A DNA stretch of 64,000 nucleotides, from NCBI GenBank assembly GCA_030272155.1, contig CP126200.1:5344001-5408000 (forward strand), read 5' to 3'. This DNA is from Tetradesmus obliquus (taxonomy: Eukaryota; Chlorophyta; Chlorophyceae; Sphaeropleales; Scenedesmaceae). The notes beneath the pieces were generated by a model that saw only the letters and a program-made list of their open reading frames with translations, was not told the origin of the DNA and ran no database searches. Positions 1-10,778 of this stretch are shown one piece after another. How positions within the stretch are numbered: position 1 is the stretch's first letter; every line of letters starts with the position of its first letter. The position numbers and the translations under genes are program-made.

Positions 1-1325
1 TGTTGCTCATCCAGCCGTATGGCGACCACAGCCAGTGCACCAACAGGGGGTGCACTACGCCTGAGATCAGCAGCGTTGCCACTGGGTAAGCAGACAGCGC
101 CGTGCGCTCTGCTAGGCAGCCGCTGATGATGGTGCATGAGGCGATGCAGAACGTCCAGCTGAAAAACCACGGCCGCGTTGACTTGTCAAATGTCGAGCCA
201 CCCTCATGAAAGAACAAATTTGTCCTGCAAGCAGGAGAGGGCACACGCCGCAGTGAATAGAGCTGTGCGTGTGATGTGGTCGTTTTCGGGTCTGCAACGC
301 TACTGAAGAGCCCCCTCATTGTTTGAAAGCAGCAGTGCAGGCTACCACCAAGCACTGCCTGCACACTGGTGGGCTGCTGCTGGCAATATCTGACGCCGAG
401 TTCAATGCGGCAGATCCTGCTGCCAGCATACTGACACAAAGTGCCAACACAGAGCTTGTGCAACTGCTGCCAGCACACTGCTGTACTGATGCTGCCACCG
501 CTGCTGCTTCGGGTTTGTCCAGCGGAGGCACGAACACTTTGAAGCTGCTTCTCACCCTATGATCCCCTTTGCGCTCTTGCCATATGCAAAGCCGTAGCCA
601 ACAGCCCACCACACGATGGCGGCAAGCATGACATCCAGCAGATTCTTCAGCAAGATGTTGCGCACGTTCTTGGCGCGCCCGCTGCCTGTCTCATAAGCCA
701 AGAAGCCCACTTGCATGAAGAACACAAGGAAGCTGCAGCACCAGACAGCACGCAGGCGAAGCAGTCAACGAGTGTGATATTAAGGACTGCCAGAAGTGTA
801 TGCCCAGCTAATCCTGCAGGGGTTAGATGATTGTCAACTAACATCATAAATGCTCCTTCACTGCTGCTGCTTCTGCCTGGCTGATGTGCAGGCTACATGG
901 TTCCCCAAAGGGCTGCTGTATACTGCAGGTCCCCAGACCACCTGCCGCAGCTGCCTCAAACGCTGCAGGCCATTCCAATGTCCGCATATACAATGGATGC
1001 ACATAATTGCGAAAGCGGAAGGCTGGTGAAGCCGATCAGGTCGCTATTGGCCGCTCCGGGGTCCAGCATATAAAATCACCCGACAAACGTGTACACCCCC
1101 TGCATGCTCGATAGCAAAATGCACTCAAACTCACCCATTCACAATTACAAGCGAGGTTGCGTATGGATCCGTCCTGTCCTGGAGTTGCGATGCAGCAGCT
1201 GCAGACTCTCGGGCTGCTGACTTCTGCTCAGCCTGTGCTGCCGTCACTGCCAGGAGCGATGCAAGCAGAGGAAATAGAACAAACGCGAGCCTGGCCAGCT
1301 TATTCTGCTGCACAGCCGACGGCAT
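1..1325 (-). CDS. AMT: Ammonium transporter (AMT/MEP/Rh family), N-terminal part, runs off the window
   Basis: Membrane channel-like transporter for ammonium uptake. Three exons are seen: 1325-1135, 732-556 and 224 to beyond position 1, joined by GT-AG introns whose phases match. Exon 1 encodes about 63 residues with a strong hydrophobic stretch near residues 13-31 (LAFVLFPLLASLLAVTAAQA), which looks like a signal peptide or an extra membrane segment. Exon 2 carries the family hallmark FFMQVGFLAYETGSGRAKNV, then ILLKNLLDV and WWAVGYGFAYG. Exon 3 carries SGCLAERTALSAYP and HPLLVHWLWSPYGWMS, which match the conserved AER and HW/GW regions of AMT proteins. The typical family has 11 transmembrane helices; roughly the first third is present here. 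The ATG at 1325 is chosen because it opens the hydrophobic leader. Family assignment is confident; the exact AMT subtype is not resolved. Confidence 0.9.
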
Positions 1326-2646
1326 TGTGCACAGGCTATGCTGTGGCTACTGCTGGGGCATGGCGTTCGCTCCAGATCGATTCATGTTCAATCCACTAAC
1401 AACAGTATTGCTGTCCTGACACGCCACTTTCGCTTTTCACGACAGGCAGCTAGTCACGTTCTCCACTGGACAGCGATTTGTCCAAAACAAAAGTTATTTT
1501 GCTTACTAAATTTGTAAGCACAAAATAAAGCATTAGCCAACATACAACAACCGTGAACCTGCTGAAAAGCGTCCTCCCGCAGAACGACGATTGGCATGCC
1601 TGAACCCCCCTCCCCCAGCCCAGCTCTGCTGCCCTGCTCCAGCTGTGCCTCAATCTTAGGTTAGCCTGGCCACCGCAGCTGCTGAATCAGCGCAATTATT
1701 TTGGTGATAGCGACCGCCACACACTCGCGCCTAGCTACGCCCACTCTTTACCAATGTTTTTGGCAGCAAGCAAGGCCCTACCATGTATGCAAGGGCGCAC
1801 AGCCATTACGTATGCTGGCAACAGCATGGGCACCAGCCTACCTCGCGACTGACATGCAGATAGGACTTTATGGACTGTATCATGTAAATTCACATATCGC
1901 TACTTGCAAGCTGACAGGGTGACGTACCACATTGTAAAATGACGACTTCTACACAAAGCCAGGATACCGAAGTACGCTGGTCATGCACAGCTGCGCACCT
2001 TCAAGCAAGGCTGAGCCAGAAGACATTGCGGTCACCACACCAAGACGGACAAAGATCAACTACATCCATTGCTTGACGTGCCAGCCAACGGTGCGCTGCG
2101 GCCTGCTGAAATAGATGTGGCATGGAATGAGCGCAATCAACAGCAGCTCCCTGTGCAACACCCACCACGCCGTCAGCACGGGTGTGTCACAGCATCATGA
2201 TGCGGAGCACGGGCTCAAGGCAACAGCTGCCAACCAAACCAAGTCGGGGCGAGAAAGCATGCGTATGGCACCAAAACTGGAGGATCAAATCATGCAGCAG
2301 CACAAAAGAGTTTATGAACTCACAGTGCTAGTAGTTCGCATGTGTTTGGCAAGTGCGTGTGCCTGCATATCATCGGCATGTGTGCATGCGTATTCATTCA
2401 GCCGCCAGCTCAGCTGATCTGTTTGCTGGTGCTGAGCAGACAACAGTCACATGTAACATCAGCAGTGCTGTGAGCACCTACCGAAGGCCGCTCAACCTCA
2501 CCGCCAGCCAGATCAGCAGAGCATGAGGCCGTGCTCAGCAGAAGGCCCCGTTGCTCAGCAACAGCTGGCTCCTGTTGACATGTCACTCACGTGGCAGCTC
2601 AACGTGGCGCTGTAGCGGCAACTTCAGGAAGACTTCTGCTGTACCT

Positions 2647-2704
<58 letters not shown>

Positions 2705-2768
2705 TGCTGCTGCAACCCAGCCAGCCAGCAGGCTCAAGGCTTGCAAGCTCTCCATGCGCCCCTGGCCT
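1326..2768. other. Intergenic region: AMT 5' flank and strictosidine-synthase-like gene 3' flank
   Basis: No convincing exon was found. The part next to the AMT start contains an A/T-rich stretch (about 1490-1530), which in this GC-rich context is a plausible core promoter on the minus strand. The rest probably holds the 3' untranslated region of the minus-strand gene that ends at 2769. Short open frames on both strands here lack family motifs and splice support. Confidence 0.4.
2649..2703 (+). repeat. CAG trinucleotide microsatellite
   Basis: About 18 uninterrupted CAG units. It lies about 65 bases beyond the stop codon of the minus-strand strictosidine-synthase-like gene, so it is probably transcribed as CUG repeats in that 3' untranslated region. 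Open frames through it (poly-Gln, poly-Ser, poly-Ala) are repeat artefacts. Confidence 0.95.
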
Positions 2769-4094
2769 CTACAGCTCCTCCTGATGCTGCACTCCAGCGT
2801 CACCGCCTGTGGCATCTGCTGCTGCGTCCTCAGCATCACCAGCCTCGTCAGCGGCTGAGTCAGCAGGCCCCAGGTCAATGTAGCTCACATAGCTGCCCAC
2901 CAGGTTCCCCAGGAACAGCCGCCGGCGGCGGCTGCCGCTGGCGTGGTCGGGCACCACTGCCTCCGTCACCGCTGACACCGCAGACACGTGGCGGCCGGTG
3001 GGGTCGGTGAGGAACTGCAGCGCCCTGCCGTCAGCATCAGCCTGCAGGAAATTGCAGCGAGTGCTGTGAACCTATCGCGCCTCAACAGAGATAGGCATTT
3101 TGACGCAACACGTAGCATGGTCCGCACATGTGACAGAAGAACCGGTCTGCCACCTCTGGTGCGCAGCGGGACCTCATGCTCAATTCACCATGAAACGACA
3201 GGCCCTGCTACGCATCAATGCTTCCACAGTACAACCACTCCCATACGCCTGCCGGCGCAGCCATAACTTGCATCACGCGCTATTGCACTGAAGCTGTGTG
3301 CCATCTCTGCGGCCCCAACACACCTTGACCACAGCGCCCCACGCCTTCAGGCCTGGCCTCAGCCGCGCGTACAGCGCGCGCACCAGGGGGTTGGCCAGCA
3401 TTTTAGACAGCAGCAGCGGCTTGAAGGGCGGAGCAGGCGCAACAAGCGAGATCCAGAAGCCCCCATCTGCTGCTGCATCCACGCCATCTGGCATGCCTGG
3501 CAGGTTGTCGATCAGCAGCTCCGTTTGGCCAGCCTGGGGAGCAAAGCGAGCCAGCGGCAGTCACAGCAGCATGGTAAATGAGCATGTGAAGTTGGTGTGG
3601 AGCTGGTAAAATCCTGCGGATCAGGCGGTGTTTGCAACCACAGTGGTTTGCAACACATTTGGCAGCCCAAACGAAAGCTGCACAGCCCTGCTGCGGCATA
3701 CTGGCAGAAAAAATGGGATTTTATCCACCACAACCAAGCGTTATGAAGCCACAATGAAGTTGTTGGCTGCCATATGCACGTGCTGGAAGTCAAACTGCTA
3801 CAACCCTCCCGGCCTGCTGTGCTAGGTCTTTGACGACGAGAAGTGAGTCAGCAACTCCGGTTGCGAATCGCACACATTTTGACCGTGTCGCATCTCCCAG
3901 ACGTAAGCTGTGAGTTGAGCTCAATTTATTACTCAGCTGTGCATGACCACAGCGAACGGGCTGACAGCAACCGCAAAGAAACTACATAACCACTCCGCAC
4001 ATGCCGAGTGATGGCACCGCAGCTCCGCAGGTAGACAGCAGATACACTCTAAATTGTTATCATATGGTTCATTGGCCGACGTGGCCCAAGTAGT

Positions 4095-4166
<72 letters not shown>

Positions 4167-5374
4167 CCATGGACAGCAGCAGCAGCAGCAGGGCAGCAGG
4201 ACAATTCCAAGCACTTCTCTTTGACAACCATGCAACAGCCAACAGCATGCACATGCTTGTGCTGTGAGCAGTGTATGCTTCTATATCGCAGCAGCACCAG
4301 ACAGCACGCAAGCAATGTTGCAGTAATCACCTTCAGCACTACACTGCCATCACCCCACGCACTGCAGTAAGAGTGCCGTAACAACACCAAATAGCTTGCG
4401 ACTCAGCGTTGGTTTGCTGTGTTCCTTCAGGTTTCTCTGCGGGCGCGGGCAACTGACCCGCCCGTGATTGTGAAGACCAAGCAGCTCATGTCTCAGGCAC
4501 CGCCCGGCAAAGATGTGAGCTTGCACCCCTCACAGCTTCCACACCTCACAGCGGCCAGCTGCTGCTGCTGTTGCGCTGCTGCAACAGCTTAACGTAACAG
4601 CCACGCTGCAGCTGACATGTATTAAGCCCCTCATATCACATCCACTTTTGCAGTGCCACTACTAGATGCGCCGTCCCATGTGCGCTGCCCCTCGGCTTGC
4701 CTCCACCTGCCGCATCCCGCAGGCGCTGTCCCTGCCATTCACAATACACCAACCTGTGTTTGAGGTGCTGAGTCCAAGCCAGCCCTACATACACTGCACC
4801 TCATCCTGTCTGCTTTCTTGCTGCTTACTTGCTGCCTGCTTACTTGCTGCGACCAAATGCAACATGCAGGTGCTGTCCCTGGCCCAAGGTGTGGTGCACT
4901 GGCCGCCGCCGCCAGCCGCCACAGCAGCTGCTTATTTACTGCTTTATTTGCTGCCTGCTTGCTTGCTGCGGCCCGTTGTGCCGTTCAGGTGCTGTCCCTG
5001 GCACAAGGTGTGGTGCACTGGCGGCCGCCGCCAGCCGCCACAGCAGCAGCAGCAGCGCTGCTAGCGGCCGAGGCAGACCAGGCTGGCAGCGGCATCAGCA
5101 GCGCCAGCGGCGGCATGCGCGCTGTGTTTGGTGCTGGGGGTGTGCACAGCTATGGGCCTGCACTAGGTCTGCCGTCACTTGTTGAGGCGCTGAAGCAGAA
5201 GCTGGCCACACGCAATGGCCTCACAGGGGTGGGCTACTTACATTTCTGTAAATCTTAGCCAGTTTGAGATTAATGTGTCTTGTATGTTGGCCAGTTGCAG
5301 ATTGCAGGCACACCAACGATCTTGCTGTACTGTTGCTTCAGTTCAGACACACTGCTGTCTCACATGGCTGGCAT

Positions 5375-5411
<37 letters not shown>

Positions 5412-8400
5412 AGTACGAGGTGATGGTCACGTCGGGTGCCAACCAGGGCTTTGTCAACGTGGTGCTGGCGCTGTGCGATGCTGCCGACCGTGTGGTGCTG
5501 TTTGTGCCCTACTACTTCAACCACATCATGGCGCTGCAGATGACAGGCGGCGCGCCACAGGTACAACTAGTACCATAGCATCACGCAGACAATAACAGTA
5601 CGGTATGCTTGCAGGCCCGTGATACGGCGTACTAGAAAGCGCCACAGGTGTGAACGCAGAGCAAAGAAGAGAATGCAGAGGATACATGTAGTGGTATGCA
5701 GGCAGGCCAATGACACACCCTAGGACTAGTCATAGTGGGACTAATATGGCGACCCAAAACATGCCCCGGTGGTGTGCTGTGAGTGGGAGGGGAGGGGAGG
5801 TGGCAGGTGGGGTAGGCTGGGGCAGCTGGGCAAGCTTTGCCTTGCTTGGCGCTGTTGAAATGCCGTGCGGGGCACGCCTGCGATGCAGTGTGCGTGTGTT
5901 TCCCACCACATGTCCGTCACACGGTGGTGTGTAGGCGCTTGGGTGCAGACCCCAGGTGGCTGGCTGGGGGGCCCTCAATCAAGTGCACTGTAGGGACCAA
6001 AGGATTGCTGCTGCTGCTGCTGCTGCAGGTGGTGCTGGGCCCCTGCTGTGCTGGCAGCCTGCATCCCGACTGGGCCTGGCTGCAGCAGCAGCTGGAGGGG
6101 CCGCAGCCTCCTAAGGTGGTGGTGCTGGTCAACCCTTGCAACCCGACTGGTGCGTGTTATGGGACAATGCACAGCTCTCACATAGTTGCCAGCTGGATAG
6201 ATTGCAGTTGTAGGGGCCGCAGTTTCCAGAGTTGGTGGTGCTTGTCAACCCCTGCAACCCAACTGGTGCGTATGTTCTGAGGGATGCATGCTGTCCTCAA
6301 AAGGCAGTAGCGCCTACCTGTAGTGCCTACTAGTGCTAGGTACTCAGGCAGTTGTGCACCGCTGCTGTTGCTTTGAACAACAGACAACAATCCAGACACA
6401 GGCACATTGAATAGCAACGCCAACAGCGTGTGTGGTGACGTGCCTTCGCTCACGCTGCGTGCAGGTGTGCTGCTGTCACAGCAGGAGCTGCAGGCAGCAG
6501 CAGCGATGTGTGCTGCGGCGGGCTGCTGGCTGCTGCTGGATGCCACCTATGAGGACTTTGTGTATGATGGTCGGCAGCACGCCAGCGTGGCAGGAGGCAA
6601 TGTGATCAGCTTGTTCAGCTTCAGCAAGGCATATGGCATGATGGGCTGGCGGGTGAGTAATGCATGGCCAGCAGCAGCCTGCAACACACTTTATCACCAA
6701 GAATCGAGCTTGGAAGTGTTGTCTGAGTTTTCTCTGAGTTGAAAAGCGGCATGATGGGCTGGCGGGTGAGCCTGCAGCCATCATCATCATCATCAGCAGC
6801 CTGTGGTCTCTCTGCATCAAGACTTGATCTGTCTACAGCCAGCAACTGCAGCACGTGCTGCGTAGGGCCCCTTGCTCTGCTTCAGGGGCATCTTAGGAGC
6901 GAGGCTGCCTGGCTGGTTGCCCATGCAGATTGCTTCAAGATTCTGCATGCGACATGTAGTTCGGGCGTGTGTGAGCATTGCACGCTGCTGCTGCTGCTAC
7001 AGGTGGGCTACATTGCGTACCCCGGCAAGCAGCTGCTGCAGCACGCACGCGCTGACACCAGCCTTGAGGAGCAGCTGCTCAAAGTAAGAACTAGTCACTC
7101 TTCTTAATCAAGAGTGCGAGGACTGGTGATTCTGTGCACAAGCTGCACACAAATGCCGTAGCGATGCTGTCTTGGCAGGCTTGTAACTGATAGTGCCGAT
7201 GGCATGTGCACACCATAGCAGCTCTGCATGCATCCACCACGTGCACAGTTGACCGATGACTGCGGCGACGCGAGTTCCTGCGTATGAAACTGCGAACACG
7301 TGTCGTGGTGTGCTTTCAAGCTCACCGAAATTGGGATGCACGCTCGCACCCAGGCACTGGCGCCACATTCACATGTTATCTTCTGTCAAGCTCCGCCGCT
7401 GCTGCATACTACCCCACTGCCTGCTCGCAGATCCAAGACACAGCCGCCGTCTGACAGGAAACTTGACAGCACACTTGCTGTCACACACAAGTGATACCTG
7501 CTGCTGGCTGCTGCGTACCGCAACGCTGCCTGCTCACAGATCCAAGACACAGTTGCCATCTGCCCCGGCCAGCTGAGTCAGCATCTGGCACTAGCAGCTC
7601 TGCAGCAGGGCAGCAGCTACGTGCAGGAGTCCATTGCTGCGCTGGCCCACAACAGGCAGCTGATTGCAGACGCGCTGTCACCCCTCGGCAGCCACGGGGA
7701 AGGCTGGGTGGGTGGTGACGGCGCTATCTATTACTTCGCAAAGCTGCCATCGAGGTTGGCAGCAGCGCCGGCCGGCTGCAGCTGTAGCGCAGGATTTGCA
7801 GCAGCAGTAGCAGCAGGCGGGACTAGCGACACGGCAGCAGACTCAGCAGTAGAAGATGCAGCAGGCTGCACGGATGAGGATGTGGTCGCATGGCTGATCC
7901 GGGAGCACGGCGTGTGTGTTATACCCGGCTCTGCTTGCGGCATGCCTGGCTGGATCAGGGTTGCGTATGCCAATGTGTCGCCGCAGCAGTGTGAGGTGGC
8001 GGCTGGCCGGCTGAAGGCGGGGCTGGAGCAGCTGCTGGGGATGGAGCGCGTGCCGGCCATGGCGTGATATGATGCGCTGCAGCTTTGAGTTGAGCTGTAG
8101 ATGTTGTTGTTAGATCGTTAGATGTTGTTGTTAAGTGTGTTTTTGGCTGCAGCTGCGAGTGCTGTTGCTGGGTGAACTCTGCATGAGCCCATCCCGGGGT
8201 GCGCTCATGGGCTAGTGCTGTTGCGCATGTTATGGTCGGCTGGTGAAGTAAGCATTTGGTGAGAGGGAGGGGCAGGGAGAGAGTGGCATGCACATGCACC
8301 ACTGTTCACATGCAGCTGATGCAACGGGCAGCCAACTTGAAGGCTGTCTGCAACACCAGTCCTGTTGTTGTTACAGCGGACCAACGCCCTGATGCGTGCG

Positions 8401-10746
8401 TGGAGGATCATAAGCTCCGTACGAGCTCCTGGTGCCCCAAACATGCGTCAGGGGCGTTGGTCCACTGTGGCGACAACAGGCGCTGCAGTTGCTTGAGCCA
8501 GCGCGCAGAGGAGGTGGCCTGCTGTGGACGCTGTCCTGCCTGGCACAGCCAGCCCCCGACAAGGTGCTGTAAACACTATTTGGGTGGGACGCGTTGTCAG
8601 TGATATTGCAGTGCACTGCAAAGTCACTGATAACGTGTCCCGTCCACATAGTGTCAACAGGACCTTGTCAGGAGCAGGCAGTGCGGTGCAGTGGATCGTT
8701 CAACACATTCTAGTAGGACAGCCAAATCAATCAATATTTGACCAGCACAGTTGAAGTTAAAAGCATTGAAGATGTTCAAAATCTGTATGCAGTGTGCATG
8801 CTCTGCAAGCAAGTCTGGGGGATGCTGTCGTGCTGTGTCTGAGCATCACATCTGTCATTGCAGCCGGTGCAGTTGCATGCTCGCGCAGCAGATCGTGGGG
8901 CGCCTGACTGGGCTATTGGTCATGTGCTGTCTTTGTGACATTAGCATTGCATTTAGCTGGCTGCAAGGTGCTGACAATCTCTAAAACAAGCAGGCTGAAG
9001 TGGCATGCAATGTCGGCTGCTTGTGCTCCTGACATGGCTCCAGGGTGCATGCGCACCCCACCTGACTAGTTGACGCGTAAGCAAGCGTTGCTTGCTGCAG
9101 CACCATGTGCATGCCAGCCAATTGTTGTTATCTGACAATCTTGGATCACCGTGTACTCAGGTGGTAGTTTGCTGCGCTGCGGTTACCACTCAAGGTGCGT
9201 GTCAGATTCATCAGTGTAAATCAGTGTATCAGTGCGGCCACTCTTAAGAGAACTGGCTTCGCCTGGGTTTTGTTGTTGACCAGCTCAGAAACAAAGTCAA
9301 CTTGACCAGAAACAACGCGAGGCCTCGTATCACAAGGGTAGGTGGTCTACCGCCTGCTGCCAGCGCTAGCAGCGGCTTTGAATCATAGGCTGTGCAAATT
9401 CTTCGCTGGTTGCTCACCTTGGGTCCCTTCAGCCAGACCTTGTGTGCGCGGATCCTGTCGGTCTCCACCAGCACCAGGAAGCTCTCATCAGCAGACAGCG
9501 CCACACCATTGGCATAGTAGAAGCCCTGGCGGCGGCAGCAGTGGTTTGAAAGGCAAAGCAGCATGACCACTTGAGGCGGGCGCGCCATGTGCGGTCAGGC
9601 CGGCAGCCTAAATGTTCACCATGCAGCCTGGCAGTACTATGCTACATGGATGAGGCTGGCAGTCTATTGTACATAAGGGCTTGGGCTGCACAGCATAGGA
9701 TGTAGCTGCGGCTAAATGCGCAGGACAGTTGCGCATTCCTTTTGGCTGCTGCACAACCCCTGCAAGTGCGCGCTGTAGCGCAGCAAAAGCCTGCATGTGA
9801 TGCTCAACCCCCGAGAGCAGAGAAAAGCATGACGTGCACATTGACTGCATGCGCTTTGACACAGCGCACATTATTGCAGCGCAAATCAAGAATCAAGCAG
9901 CTCACCGTTGCCAACACATGTGTTTCCTTTGTGTTGGGGTCATACCTGAGCAGCCGGCCCTTCGGCTGGCCCTGCAGCAGCACACAGCCGGCAGCAAGCA
10001 GCCGCAGCAGCAACACATTGGAGCTTCAGCCCGTAACACTTGCCACAGCTGCATGTGGGCAGCTGACGCCAGCTTCGTAACAACCTCACAGGTGTTACGC
10101 CCAGTACACATCAGGCATGACACAATCTTGGTGCGGCTTGCAGGGCCAGTGCTAGCCTGCGCCCCTGTTCAGGTGTCTGCTAGCAGAGTGCAACACAACC
10201 CCAGTATCATTTTTGCACGTGCGCTGCGCCACACTCCCAACTAATTTGCTATGCTTAGGAAACATAGGTGTCATCCATTAACAACTATCCAGCCCTGCTG
10301 ACACACGCGTGCTGCTGCTGTCGCTACTGCTGCTGCTACTGCTGCTGCTGCTGCTGGTGGTACCGCTGCTGTGCGCCGCACCCGCATCAGGCTGAGGAAC
10401 CACGCGCGGTACGTATCATAAAATCCTTGCTGGTTGAGCTGCGGCACGATATCCGTGCAGCTGGTGAAGTAGATGGAGCCGTCAGAGGCGATTGCCAGGT
10501 CATTTGCGTACGTAATCGGCGAGCCCGGGTCGGTGGGCGATGACGCGCTGACGTGGCTTGCCAGCAGCGTGATGTCCTTGCTCTGAGAGTCATAGTAGTT
10601 GTAGCGCAGGAGACCCTGGAAGGACATCCCAAAACGGGCCAGGGGTGCGCGCAACAACACACGTGCGGGTTACAGCGACAGCAATTTGTGCATGCAGCAG
10701 AGTGTTCAGGAGCTGGCAGACTGACAGTCCCAAGCCCTGCCGCACA

Positions 10747-10778
<32 letters not shown>

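Noticed and set aside
2769..3533. Separate strictosidine-synthase-like gene fragment or pseudogene
   Set aside because: The phase and sequence continue exactly from the exon at 9525-9418, and the summed coding length is a full in-frame protein.
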